Shown in pieces: positions 21,338 to 32,710 of a stretch of DNA of 64,000 nt. Position numbers and translations under genes: made by a program. Below the pieces are notes generated by a model, which worked only from the letters and a program-made list of their open reading frames with translations, had not been told where the DNA came from and did no database searches. The stretch is from Lithodes maja (Eukaryota > Arthropoda > Malacostraca > Decapoda > Lithodidae), in assembly GCA_037953745.1 (NCBI GenBank), contig JBAKBP010000202.1, forward strand, positions 124,001 through 188,000. The letters run 5' to 3'. Each line of letters starts with the position of its first letter. Position 1 is the first letter of the stretch.

Positions 21338-21667
21338 AAAAAGGGCCAAAATCAAGGAATGTTCGAGCCAAATTGTCTGGACACAGAATTTGAAGCAATT
21401 TAAGTCATGGGATGAGAGAAAGATGGATTCCAGGAGAGAGTTCCAGAGCTCAGCTGTTGAAATAAGAAAGATTGGGAGTATCATTTCACTCTTGAGTTGG
21501 AGAGTTGCACAGAGTAGGGGTGGGATTGTATTGCAAGACAGGTACTATGTACAGGGGGTGGTATATACTGAGAGAACTCGGAGAGGAACATTGATTATTG
21601 TAATAGCGGTAGAATAGCGAGAGATGCAACATTGCGGCGAAGAGAGAAAGATTGCAGAGAGTCGGTG
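21338..21667 (-). mobile_element. Jockey-like family F fragment
   Basis: The minus strand encodes pieces of the C-terminal RT region (LFYRYYNNQCSS, QSHPYS, SSAELWNSLLES). It joins the poly-T of the next copy at 21668. Confidence 0.75.
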
Positions 21668-22290
21668 AGTTTTTTTTTTTTTTTTTTTTTTCTATGTGAT
21701 TGAGGGAGGCAAAAGGCATAACTGCCTATAGCGAGTGCCTCCCCCATAGTTGAAAGAGTGACAGGGCCAAAATCAAGGGACGTTCGAGCCAAAATGCCTG
21801 GACACACGGAGTTTGAAGCAATTTAAGTCATAGGAAGAGGGAAAGTGATTCTGGGAGAGAGTTCCAGAGCTCAGATGTTGAGTAGAAGAAAATTTGAGAG
21901 TAACGATTCACTCTTGGGTTGGAGAGTTGCACAGAGTAGGGGTGGGATTGAGTTGCAAGACGGGTACCACGTGCCCTACGTAAAGGAAGTGGTATGCACT
22001 GGGATAGCTCTGAGGAACACTGATTATTATAGTAGCGATAGAATAGCGAGAGAGATGCAACATTGCGGCGGAGAGAGAGAGATTGCAGAGAGTTGGTGAG
22101 TGGACGGGAGTTAGTGATACGAAAGGCTTTCCTTTCTACTTTATCTAGAAGTGCTGTGTGAGAGGATCCTCCCCACACATGTGAACAATACTCAATACAA
22201 GGACGCACTGTGCCCCTGTACAGAGCAAGAAGGTGTGCAGGGGTAAAGAACCCCTTGAGGCGGTTGAGCACACCCAGCTTCTGGGTGTTA
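21668..22290 (-). pseudogene. Jockey-like family F, C-terminal ORF2 and 3' UTR
   Basis: The minus strand reads KLGVLNRLKGFFTPAHLL, then LYRGTVRPCIEYCSHVWGG, NVASLSLFYRYYNNQCSSEL and STSELWNSLPES. This is the RT thumb/C-terminus of Jockey-superfamily ORF2. A 3' UTR and a poly-A tail (poly-T at 21669-21690) follow. It is 5'-truncated near 22290. Confidence 0.8.
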
Positions 22291-22404
22291 TCAAGACTGG
22301 TGAGAGAGCAGAAGAAAAAGAGACACCGAGAATACTGAGAGAAGATGAAGGGTTGATTTTTGTATTAAGTAACACCCCATTCTTAAAATTAATCATCAAC
22401 TACA

Positions 22405-22520
22405 AACCCCAATGCACTCGAATAAACTAATGAAAGCATATGGTCCTCCCGGGATTCGAACTCGGTACACCACACCCAGAACATAAGCATCTAAACTATT
22501 ACACCACCAACACAGTTGGT
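22405..22520 (-). mobile_element. tRNA-derived SINE, diverged
   Basis: The reverse complement carries the tRNA-like GTGGTGTAATAGTTTAGATG and GAGTTCGAATCCCGGGAGGA, then TTTCATTAG. Confidence 0.7.
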
Positions 22521-23689
22521 GTATAAGGGATAGTACAGATTATTGTGTGCAATTTCTGAAATGGGAAGAGATAATTTTATGATGAATGCTGTAAAGTAGG
22601 ATAATTAATTGACAGCCTAGATATTTTAGTGTCAAGAAATAAAAATCATAGTAATAGAGTATTAAGTGCACTTTTGCCTTTATATTGTGCCATTACTGTT
22701 TTGGTTTGTTTGTTTTGCAAGTTTTAATTTTGTATATTCATATATTTGTTTAAAAAAACTCATTAGTTTAAAAATAGCAGATACTGTAATATACAGTATA
22801 ACAAAATATATAAATAATTTTAAAAAGTATTTTTTACTAAAGACACTTTAGTTGATCATTCAAATATCTTTGCACAAAAACTGCAGATATTTTGCAATGT
22901 CTGTCTGTAGCATGCCAGATCTGTCCTCTGCACCCATGGCCAAGAGTAGCTGCTGTAGCATGAAAAGCAATTTGTTTTCACATTACCGGTACACTCTTGA
23001 GCATTAATTATGTTACACCATTTGAATTATTGAACCTTTATAGCCGAATTCTGAATCATCCGAGATATAATCAAGCATTGTATGGTCTTATTTGTGTTTA
23101 ATACAGATTCAATTGGATGCATAGCTATAAATGCTCATGACTATGTACACTGAAATAGTATGCTTTTTAAAGACTTGCTTAGCAGTAATTTTCATACCAT
23201 ATGTATGATTCTGAATGAACTACCGGTACTGTATATTGGTTGTCAGTAATTGTGGAGTGGTTCTTGATGTTGAATAATGAAGAACTTAATTATGTATAAA
23301 AGAGGAAAATAACTAATCAATGAGAAGCACTTTTGAGAGAAGAAGGGTGAAACATGATGCCATGTTAATTGAAAAGAATATAAAGTAACTCTTCAGGAGT
23401 TTGTATGATATGGTTTAATGTTAGACTTGGTGTAGTATATAATGATGAAAACAGTAGTTCTAAATGGTAGTGAATGCACAGTAATTCCCTTATAATTGGA
23501 CTCTTGCTGCATTACTGGGTCATGTTTTATGTAATATTTTTAACATCGTTCTTAACACCACTAACCAATAACATAATGGTGGTAACATAATGGTGGTAGA
23601 GTCGTGAGCTATAATACGTATACACTCATTTGAAGCTTTGTATGTACCTTTAAATTAAAAGCCATGATTTTAACCATGGCCCTTGCGCC
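22521..23689. other. AT-rich stretch with one retroposon E end
   Basis: 22691-22730 resembles the right end of retroposon E (TTTTGGTTTGTTTGTTTTGC). Otherwise nothing is recognised. Confidence 0.4.
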
Positions 23690-24236
23690 ATTAAATTTTC
23701 GCGAAAGTCCTGGATCCGGCTGAATCGGCTAATTCTCAAGATTTTGGCGTGCTTATAAATATGCCAAAAAATTGCCTAACCTAGGTTTTATATATATATA
23801 TAATATATATATATATATATTATATATATATATATTATATATATATATATATATCCAGCTACAGTTGTCGTTATCTTGCGATAGGTGAACACTAGAAGTC
23901 TCTAGAGCAAGTACTTCAGTTTTTATGATAAAAATAAGTAGGTCAGTATGGCGGACGAAAGCCTAGGAATCGGTGTTTACTCCTGTTTTTCGTCGTTTAC
24001 AGATACTCTTATCTCTGCAAATAAATGGCCTAACCAAGTTTGTATACATACCAGAGGCAGATATGGGCGTTGCCTTGCGATGGGTGAAGACTAGAATACT
24101 GTACATTGAGTGGTTATTGTGCGAGGTGAGAATTATTTCCAAGAGTTTAAGGGAAATTCCGAGTATCGTCCGAATGCGGCGACGCCGTATTGGCGGCCGT
24201 GGCTACGGTCTGTTTATATTCGTTCAACAATTTTTG
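23690..24236. repeat. Interspersed repeat R, copy 1
   Basis: It shares GATCCGGCTGAA, GATTTTGGC, AAAAATTGCCTAACCTA and AAATAAATGGCCTAACCAA with 49971-50327. A (TA)n microsatellite lies inside at 23788-23856. The element class is not clear; the second copy starts with TTAA. Confidence 0.55.
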
Positions 24237-25239
24237 ATTTATTATGTATTATGAAATAATATTGATTATATTGATTATTGATTACTGATTAATTTCCCCA
24301 TTGTAACCATTCCTAAGTCACTGTCGTCTGCTTCCATGCATCGTTTGGGACTCAGGAAAATCAATACAAGCAGGAGTCACATGACTGGCTAGTTGTGCGT
24401 TCTTGTTCTTATTGGTTATATAGACAACAAAACTTTCTCTAGTGCAGTTGTAAGTGGTTTTAAGTCTTAGAAAAGCCCTTCGGCCAAGAGGCCACCCGGG
24501 GCCCACGGGAAAAGTGGCTAATATTGCCATCCATGCTACGAAGGTTAGGCATTGGGATATATTAAAGCATTCAAACATCTCATTTAGGTTTGATATAGAT
24601 TGAAGTGGGTGCATAGCTATTTTGACTCTAAACTTCCATTGTGCATTATATTTCGCTTTCATTATTATACTGTATTGTTTACTGTTTTAGAATACTGTAT
24701 ATGCCATTTATGACTATCTCTACAGTGCACTTCAGTTTGAAACACTATTCATTAGCATAGAAGAATGAAAGAGTCAACTTAACATGGATAAAATAATGCA
24801 GGACCAGAAAATAGTATGACCATAAAAATATATAGATGTTAATTATGAAGCTTTACCTTGCAAGATAGTGCGGTTTAAAATGATAAAGAAAACATTATTA
24901 TGAAAAAACTATTTGTCAACAGCCTACTGGGCAAAAATCCTGTTATGACTGGAGACTAAAAAGACAAAAATATATGAGTATACTTTTCTTAAGTTGTTGT
25001 TTTTAATAACAAACTCCAATTGAATGTTTGCTTACTGGATATTTATGCAGCTGTAGAATTATATGTTTCATTAATCATATGCCAGCCAAGATTGTATATT
25101 GTAGATTATGCAGTATAAGTAATTTACGGCAATTATGTTATCTATTTTTCACAATGACTTGTATAGTAATGCTCATAGTGACAGATCTTCCAGTTTATAG
25201 TACTGTAGTTCAAGCCCCATACAATATTATTTTTATTAA
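24237..25239. other. No gene recognised
   Basis: AT-rich. The 114-codon minus frame at 24318-24662 shows no family features. Confidence 0.4.
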
Positions 25240-25356
25240 TCTCACCACCACACCCCCAATGAAATTAATTAAAGTATATATGATCCACCGGGATTCGAAC
25301 CCGGGTTATCACACACATATTTTTGCCACCTTAACCATTACACCACCAGGTGTAAT
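25240..25356 (-). mobile_element. tRNA-derived SINE
   Basis: Nearly identical, inverted, to 18227-18350, including A box, B box and the CACCACACCCCCAATGAAAT tail. Confidence 0.85.
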
Positions 25357-26126
25357 TGCACCATTGCACCATCTTGCAATGGTATCTACCATTAGACACC
25401 ACAGACTACCTATGCCAACCTGGAAGGTTTTAATATGACCTGTATAATTTATTTAGGCATAAGAGATTTAACTGTTCTGTTGCATCAATTTACTGGGTGT
25501 AGGACAATGAAGTTTGTGTGTACATAGTGTATGTTGTTGCCTAGTACTGTATGTTGTGGTTGTGTCCTAAGCCAAAGAGATAAGTGTTGGTGAGGACTGG
25601 TAGAGTTGTGTAAGTGTTTCGGTCAGATGTGTTTTATAATACTTGGTGTAGGGTGAGTTAGGGAGTGTTGGGGCAACACCTCCACCTCCTCCTGGGGGTG
25701 CTCACCACTGGCACACCACTCACTTACAAATGCTCTACTTCACTCTTCTTCTCTGATGGTCAGATAAATGTTTCCCTTTTATTAGAATATTTAAACACAT
25801 AATTTCAATACTCTTGTTGAACATTGAAATAGGTTGTTAGTCATTGTTTGGCAGAATAGAAATCCCATCTCTTTCTCAGTTTGCATTATAGGACTTATCC
25901 TCTGATTTACTGAATTGAGGGGATCACTGGTCAATTTGTTTCATGAATTGTACCAGTTTTAAACTTTGCATTTTTGGAGTAAAACTAACTCAATACACTT
26001 TTTAAGGCCATAAGCAAAAGATGAATACAAAGTTCTTCAGAATAAGTCAAAGGCAGTGAATTGTGAGTGACTGGAACTTTATATGCTGTAGTAGTGAGCT
26101 GATCTCGTATGTAGTCGAGACAAGAC
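25357..26126. other. No gene recognised
   Basis: 25500-25740 is G/T-rich with short direct GTGTTG motifs. No coding block is supported. Confidence 0.35.
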
Positions 26127-26364
26127 TTAACCCCTTCAGACTCATATGACGCAGAGGTTGCCAGATTAGCAATAAGAAATAGAGTTCTCTCGCTCTTATA
26201 AATACCTCTCCAAAATTAGTTTTCTGCCCACAGCTAACTCAAAGACAACTGCAGAGGTTGAGGTAACTTAACTAAAGGTTTCTAAATACCCCTGATGGTA
26301 ACAAAGGCTTTAAAGTATCCCTAATCAGGCTCAAAGTTGCGTCATATATCGGAGAGGGTTAATA
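26127..26364. mobile_element. TTAA-flanked MITE (238 bp)
   Basis: Left TTAACCCCTTCAGACTCATA, right reverse complement TTAACCCTCTCCGATATATG, both followed by ACGCA. The ends are typical of piggyBac-like MITEs. Confidence 0.7.
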
Positions 26365-27000
26365 AACTGGTGTGAGCATTTCATACGGCTCAGATTTTTT
26401 TGAGTAACCTCCAAGAAAGGCGTATAGACAATCAGAAAATATCATAATATCCAACAGACACTGTCTTCTGTAATCAGTATCTTGATAGTTAAATTAACAA
26501 AGTAAATGCTACTACTATACTAAAGAAACCTCATCACAGGAGACTTGTTTACCTGAGCATTTGTCAGTAAGGGGTGGCAATATTGAATACAGTCATCTTG
26601 TCATTGCCTTACACCAATATCATGTGCTTTACTGTACATAACTAGAGCTCTATGTCGTGCACTGGATGTTTAAAATTTTTTTCAATGAATACTGTAAGAT
26701 TATCATTTAATGTATGAAATATAAATATGATAAGCTTGTATTTTGTCAGTGGCAAACTTGATATTCTTTGAAATGTGGACACACATTGTCTGTTATAATT
26801 AAAGGTGGATGGTTTCATTATGATCTGTTCTAGCCCAATACCTACACAGACCAGACTACATTATATCGAATTAGAGTCCCACTCTGTCCAGTTTCTTACA
26901 GAAATCTTTGCACAACTATATCAGTTCCTCATAAAACTAAAATAAAAAGAGAACACAAAAAAATTACTGTATTAAGTTCAATGACATTGCATCTAATAAG
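26365..27000. other. AT-rich stretch, nothing recognised
   Basis: Short frames only. Confidence 0.4.
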
Positions 27001-27064
27001 TAGGGTAAGACGGGGTAATTTCGCCGAAAGTCGCGTATTTTGACGAATAGAAACTGCCACAAAT

Positions 27065-27108
<44 letters not shown>

Positions 27109-27939
27109 CTATACATTCAGCCTTTCTGTTATAGATGCCCAAAAAAATATATGTTTTGGTCATGCTGCCGATTTTTTGAAAAAAGTTACTCTGTGGCGAA
27201 ATTACCCCGCCGGGCGGGGTAATTTCGCCGCGACCTATTTTACGCATCATCTAGCTAGTACTGTAAACTAAATAACATTATATGATTAATGGCCAGACAA
27301 AACACTAGCACGCAGGTAAAATAATGAAAACATTCACAAACCCAAACTGCCACTAAACATGCCAATAGAAAAACGTTGCACGCACACACACACAACTGAA
27401 CAGGGCAGGCAGAGATGCAGGTGTGTCACACGTGGTGGCCTAGGCGCCACTGTGTCTAGTGCGGGTGTGGAGTTGTGGACATGTAGTGCGGGTGTGGACG
27501 TGTCTAGTGCGGTTGTGGACGTATTTATTAGGCCTACGGGTGTGGAAGTATTTAGTGCGGGTGTGGACGTGTCTCGTGTGGGTACGGCGTGTAGGTTGCT
27601 AGTGCAAAGTACCAGGCAGCAGCTGATGGCTACTGCCAACACTGTGTCACACGCAAATATACAAACAAACACCCCCACACACACCCGACCATACCGTCAG
27701 ACGCGCCGCTAGCCCCGGCTCCAGGCCCCGCGAAACTGTAACAAAACCTAAGCCAAAATAGATCTACAACCTAAGCCAAACTAGTTATACAACCTACGCC
27801 AAACTTGCTCTACACCCTAAACCAAAACTGCTCTACAACCTAAGCCAAACTGCAGCCGAATCCATGCAATAGTTTCGGAGATATCGGCGTTTGAATGCAA
27901 ATTATTAGCGCCGCGGCGAAATTACCCCGTCTTACCCTA
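27001..27939. mobile_element. TA-flanked TIR element with central palindrome
   Basis: Perfect 26-bp inverted ends (27001-27026 and 27914-27939) start TAGGGTAAGACGGGGTAATT. The same motif recurs back to back as a perfect 35-bp palindrome at 27196-27230. It contains a 39-base T tract, a GTGCGGGTGTGGACGTGTCT-type imperfect tandem repeat (27450-27590) and a CCTAAGCCAAACT repeat (~29 bp, 27740-27860). No transposase is seen. Confidence 0.85.
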
Positions 27940-28077
27940 TACAAAATAGTTTTATATTTTTTCTTCAATGTTGCAAAAACCAAAAAGTTGTAGTTTGCTT
28001 AAGAGTGAAATGCGAAATGCAAGGGACAGTATCATGAGTTTATTAGTATTATCTCTTCAAAGGTGTTAAAGTATCAC

Positions 28078-28166
28078 CAGTCTCCTTCACCCTCATACAT
28101 GGATCCAGATCATTTGGCCCTACTTGCACACAGACAAAAATTGGGTCCCCGAAGTATATTCCAACT
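28078..28166 (-). CDS. Candidate internal exon (weakly ZP-domain-like)
   Basis: The minus strand reads VGIYFGDPIFVCVQVGPNDL then DPCMRVKET. It is preceded by TTACTTTTTACGGCAG (acceptor-like) and followed by G|GTGATA (weak donor). The pattern GxYxGDPIxVxVQV recalls a strand of zona-pellucida-type domains, but this is only a resemblance. Confidence 0.25.
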
Positions 28167-28240
28167 CTGCCGTAAAAAGTAATAACTTTTTCCTTTAGTA
28201 AATTATTAGTGTTCTTATTCTAAAGAAGTGTATTTCCAAA

Positions 28241-28680
28241 CCAGTTAATACTAGGTGTACTAGTATAACCAGTTAATACTAGGTGTACTAGTATAATCTG
28301 TATTTCCAAACCAGTTAATACTAGGTGTACTAGTATAACCAGTTAATACTAGGTGTACTAGTATAATCTGTATTTCCAAACCAGTTAATACTAGGTGTAC
28401 TAGTATAATCTGTATTTCCAAACCAGTTAATACTAGGTGTACTAGTATAACCAGTTAATACTAGGTGTACTAGTATAATCTGTATTTCCAAACCAGTTAA
28501 TACTAGGTGTACTAGTATAATCTGTATTTCCAAACCAGTTAATACTAGGTGTACTAGTATAATCTGTATTTCCAAACCAGTTAATACTAGGTGTACTAGT
28601 ATAATCTGTATTTCCAAACCAGTTAATACTAGGTGTACTAGTATAACCAGTTAATACTAGGTGTACTAGTATAATCTGTT
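28241..28680. repeat. Tandem array with alternating 28- and 42-bp spacing
   Basis: Twelve near-identical 28-bp cores (CCAGTTAATACTAGGTGTAC...) start at 28241, 28269, 28311, 28339, 28381, 28423, 28451, 28493, 28535, 28577, 28619 and 28647. The optional third 14-mer TCTGTATTTCCAAA makes 42-bp units. Each core has the inverted repeat TACTAG-GTGTA-CTAGTA. Frames through it are artefacts. Confidence 0.97.
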
Positions 28681-29466
28681 TCCATGTCAGGTCTGTGAGG
28701 CAGCTAAGAGGGTTGTCATAAAACAAACATTTATTGAGAACCAGCTACACTGGTATAAATTTGGCTAAGAAAGAAATATGTACTGTACAGTATGAAGCAA
28801 AGTAATATTGTGAAACTTCTATATTATTTAGCACTAATACCACAGCAAGTGATTAATCTTGGGTCACTATGTTAATATACAGTATACAGTATATTTTTTT
28901 AAATGTAAGCTCTAAAGCTCCTTGGTGTTCAAATGTTGGAGGATAAAGCATTGAATTTTCGTAATTTCAGTGGTTATGATAAATCAATGAGAAGTCTTTA
29001 CTCTGCCAACATAATATTATGTAATATATATAGTCCTCAGTACATTTTTTGTTGATACAATATAGTTTTCTTTTATATGGTGAATTTGGGTAAGCTAGCC
29101 TGTAACCCGCAAGGGATTGGAAGGCTACCGTATGATGCTAACACAGTAGATTATAAAAGTGTAACTAATCATACGATTATTATTATTTATATGTAAATTT
29201 GTGGCAACTACTATATATACATTTATTATTCATTCTTTAAAATATATACAGTATATAAAGATGATAATTATATTCACATAAAACTGAAGAGCTAAATGTA
29301 TCTAATAATTTTTAGTGAATGCCAAGTGTCACTTAGTCAGTTTTACTACAGTCCAATTTTGAATAGTCCGTTTAGCACTAGCTGCACAGTTTTCTATAAT
29401 ATATTTTTATCACATTGCATACAAGTATCAACAGTTTAATTGTACTGTAATTTGTATAAGATTTTT
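28681..29466. other. AT-rich stretch, nothing recognised
   Basis: No coding block or named repeat. Confidence 0.4.
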
Positions 29467-30960
29467 AGTTGGCTCTATAAAAGAGGAGTGTGTGGTAACC
29501 ACCAAGGAATATGTCTTCTAAGCGTAGTAGGGAAGGTATACAGTAGGGTAGTGATTGAGAGAGTGAGAGTGAGAACGGAGAAATGGATAGGCGACGAGCA
29601 GGGAGGTTTTAGGAAGGGAAGAGGATGTGTAGATCAGATTTTTACCCTGAATTGTGTTGTGGAGAAGTATCTGGAGAAGAAACAAAAGGTGTATGTTGCC
29701 TTTATGGACTTGGAGAAGGCCTATGACAGAGTGGATAGAGAAGGTTTGTGGAAAGTACTTAGAATATACGGAGTAGAGGGCAAGTTGCTGAAAGCAGTGA
29801 AGAGCATGTATGAGGGTGCAAAGGCGGCAGTACGTATGGAGAATGAGCAGAGCGAGTTCTTTGACCTGAATGTTGGTTTGAAACAGGGGTGTGTGATGTC
29901 CCCGTGGTTGTTTACTGTATATATGGATGGAGTCATGAAAGAAATACTATCAAGAGCAGTGGATGTTGGTGTATCGCTGAAAAGGGAGGGAATTGAGTGG
30001 AAGCTACCTATACTGCTGTTTGCGGATGATACAGTTCTGATGAGTGATAATGAATGGGAGTTGCAGGGTCTGGTAAATGAGTTTGGAACAGTGTGCAAAA
30101 AACGGAATTTGAAGGTAAATGCGGGGAAGAGCAAGGTTATGGTCTTCGAAAGGGGTGAAGTCACAGAGTGTGAGGTGAAGCTGAATGGTCAGGCTATGGA
30201 GATCGTCAACTCTTTTAAGTATCTGGGCAGTGTGTTGAGTAAATATGGAACTATGGATGAAGAAGTGCGGGAGAGGGTACAACAGGGGAAGAGGGTTGTA
30301 GGAATGCTAAAAGCAGTAACAAGAAATAGGGTGGTCAGTATGGAAGTGAAGAAGTCCTTGCATGACAGTGTGGTAATCCCGACACTGACTTACGGAAGCG
30401 AAGCATGGACGTTGGTTGAGAGACTGAGGCCACGAGTGAGAGCAGTGGAAATGAATTACTTAAGAAGTGCGTGCGGAGTTACATGGAGGGATAGACAGAC
30501 TAATGAGGAAGTAAGAAGGAGGTTTGGTGTGGAGGTAGATGTGCTGGAAAGTGTGAAAAGGAACAACTTGAGATGGTTCGGCCATATGGAACGTATGGAA
30601 AGCGAGAGAATGAATAAGAGGGTGTACGAGAGTGAGGTGGAGGGACGGAGAGGTAGACCGAATGAGAGGTGGAAGGATGGAGTGAGGAAGTACATGAACA
30701 AAGGCGGTGCTGGTTGGGGGGAGGGGCGTCGACTGACTGGGGACAGAGGTGCATGGGGCGGTTCGTTCGTGGCCACCCCTTCGGGGATCACGGCGTCAGT
30801 GATAGATAGATACATAGATGTAAATGCAAGTTACTTCTGTACTGTATTGGCTAATATACAGTACTGTGTGCTATCTCTATACATTCCTAGAATATATACT
30901 TGTAGTCATTTTGTTCGTGCTTTTTATTTTATATTAAACTATTTATTATACTATTCATAG
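29440..30960 (+). CDS. RTE-B LINE reverse transcriptase, 5'-truncated
   Basis: The frame is open for 506 codons. LINE sequence begins near 29467 and ends near 30815 with (GATA)n, so both ends of the frame are flanking DNA. RT motifs: LLSVVGKVYSRV, GFRKGRGCVDQI, DLEKAYDRVD near residue 92, VGLKQGCVMSPWLF near 145 and LLFADDTVLM near 190. The C-terminal region has RWFGHMERM and RGRPNERWKDGV, the RTE-type ending. The endonuclease and RT fingers are missing, so it cannot be autonomous. Related copies lie at 50593-51002 and 58157-59438. Confidence 0.9.
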   Translation: MYCNLYKIFSWLYKRGVCGNHQGICLLSVVGKVYSRVVIERVRVRTEKWIGDEQGGFRKGRGCVDQIFTLNCVVEKYLEKKQKVYVAFMDLEKAYDRVDREGLWKVLRIYGVEGKLLKAVKSMYEGAKAAVRMENEQSEFFDLNVGLKQGCVMSPWLFTVYMDGVMKEILSRAVDVGVSLKREGIEWKLPILLFADDTVLMSDNEWELQGLVNEFGTVCKKRNLKVNAGKSKVMVFERGEVTECEVKLNGQAMEIVNSFKYLGSVLSKYGTMDEEVRERVQQGKRVVGMLKAVTRNRVVSMEVKKSLHDSVVIPTLTYGSEAWTLVERLRPRVRAVEMNYLRSACGVTWRDRQTNEEVRRRFGVEVDVLESVKRNNLRWFGHMERMESERMNKRVYESEVEGRRGRPNERWKDGVRKYMNKGGAGWGEGRRLTGDRGAWGGSFVATPSGITASVIDRYIDVNASYFCTVLANIQYCVLSLYIPRIYTCSHFVRAFYFILNYLLYYS

Positions 30961-31036
30961 TTATGTTTATGTAATATTTTAAAGTTAAATACTGTGTTAT
31001 TACAGTTATATTGTATGGATATATAAATCTTTGCAC

Positions 31037-31464
31037 TACAGTAAACCCTCGCTATCTCGGACCTCTAAAAGTCAGAAACCCGGACTGGCATCGGCCTCTC
31101 GGAAAGTTCGCCGTATATCTCGGAAAATTCCGAGATGTAAGGGGAAAACTCTGAGGGCCCACATGGTCTGTCGGACAGGTGTCATATATCTCGGAAAATT
31201 CTGAGATCTAAGGCTACAGTGAGGTGGAGAAGGAAAGTGATATTTATAATTATATGTCTGCTGTATACTGTACAGGTACTGTAATTTATCTTGAATCACG
31301 TTGTTAGTGATAGGGAAGTCTCCGTTTTCTCTGGTGGCTGGACTCCCTCTTCTAATTCGGACATTTTCCTCTCCTAAGTCGGACATAAGTCGGACTTCGG
31401 ACATATCGGACATTTCGGACTGGGTCTCCCCCCAATTAGTCCGAGATAGCGAGGGTTTACTGTA
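31037..31464. mobile_element. pogo/Tigger-type MITE
   Basis: Perfect 25-bp inverted ends (TACAGTAAACCCTCGCTATC... at 31037-31061; complement at 31440-31464). They begin TA-CAGT, as in pogo/Tigger Tc1-mariner elements with TA targets. Internal TCTCGGAAAATTCCGAGAT-like short palindromes recur. There is no transposase. Confidence 0.9.
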
Positions 31465-31918
31465 GCATAATATTTTGCTAGATTATCTTAATTTCTTTAC
31501 AAAACCTTTCAAGTTATAAATATAGATCAGGTGTAGATTAATAATAAAGTAGTTTGGAGGGAAATTTTAAGTCCATGTTCTATTTAGTGGCAATCTTTTA
31601 GAAGTAGGAAATAATGGGTAGTAGCTTGTGCACAAAACCTGTGATGTCACTTAAGTTTTGCTTTAAAATTATGTGATATTTATGATAAACATCACCTTAT
31701 GTATCAATGGAAATGAGAATTTACTTCTCACATGTTATTGTTTGTGAATTTTGAAAATACAGAAACTCTGTTTTTATGAATACTAGCTGTGGGTATAGTC
31801 TTTGTAACTGCTCAGTTCTAAATAAACATAAAAGTTAAAAGTGTTTAATTAAAAGCTCTTGTTTTTGTGTGTTCATTGTTTTATGTTATGTTATCCCTAT
31901 TTGGGCTCTATCTTGAGT

Positions 31919-31966
31919 CCCCCCCCCCCCCCCAAAAAAAAAAAAAGGAAAGGGGGGGGGGGGGGT
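31919..31966. repeat. C-run / A-run / G-run tract
   Basis: About 14 C, 13 A, GGAAA, then about 15 G. It could fold as a hairpin or a G-quadruplex. Run lengths may be unreliable in assembly. Confidence 0.9.
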
Positions 31967-32224
31967 ATATACATACACATACATACATACATCTTTACTG
32001 CATATTCTAATAATCTATGGTCTTTTATAAGTGGCAGTTTTCTAGCGAAATTCACTTGTGCGTTTGGAACACTTTACCACAGATTATAATGTATACATGT
32101 TTAGTATTAACCTGTACTGTACTGTAGGATACAGTAATAAAAGTCCCCAGCAGTCCCAAGCAATGTGGCCAAAATGACAGGAGAGACCACCTTTTCACCT
32201 CAAGAGATGAGGCAAGAATGGATC

Positions 32225-32225
<1 letters not shown>

Positions 32226-32265
<40 letters not shown>

Positions 32266-32372
32266 CCTTATACAGGCAGTTACAAGATAGTACATTACTG
32301 ACGGCTATAACCGTCGCTGGGACTGGGGAGTTACTTATCTACTGACGGCTATAGCCGTCACTGGGATTGGAC
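32226..32372. repeat. T tract and duplicated GACGGCTATAGCCGTC palindrome
   Basis: A ~38-base T run is followed by two copies of TACTGACGGCTATA(A/G)CCGTC (32298 and 32341). The second contains a perfect 16-bp palindrome. The block ends GGGTTAA at 32372, like the right end of TTAA elements. Confidence 0.6.
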
Positions 32373-32376
32373 GGGT

Positions 32377-32565
32377 TAAAGGGTGAGCTTGTGTTGAATG
32401 ACATACCAGAAAGCTTAGACTTTGGCTCTGTGTTGCTGGAGAAGGTGAGCAAGTTCTGTAACCTGGAAGATACTATATCTGCCCATGATGGTGCTGAAGC
32501 TGCTACAATCACCAGAGTCTGATGCAGCTGGGGAAAGTTCAGAGAACTACTGCGACTTCAAACCA
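32377..32565 (+). pseudogene. RTE-PHD RT fragment
   Basis: It reads KGELVLNDIPESLDFGSVLL, then VSKFCNLEDTISAHDGAEAATI and SWGKFREL. This corresponds to the region just after the zinc finger in the 44937-46598 protein. A stop lies at 32519. Confidence 0.75.
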
Positions 32566-32710
32566 TGAGAGGCACTCAATTCCTGGCTACAGCCTCCACA
32601 AACCAACACCACCCACTACACTACATGGGAGCACACCCACAGACACCAAGGAATATCAAAACAACACCCAGCACACGTTATCACACACAAATACTGTCAT
32701 ACTGTCATAT

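Noticed and set aside
27334..27712. Threonine- and valine-rich proteins on both strands
   Set aside because: Translation of the imperfect tandem repeat inside the TIR element 27001-27939.
28241..28680. CRISPR array
   Set aside because: The short repeats are adjacent or separated by one identical 14-mer, with no unique spacers, in a eukaryotic context.
28330..28726. Repetitive proteins on the minus strand
   Set aside because: The 42-bp unit is a multiple of three, so the array is open by arithmetic; no start context or other support.
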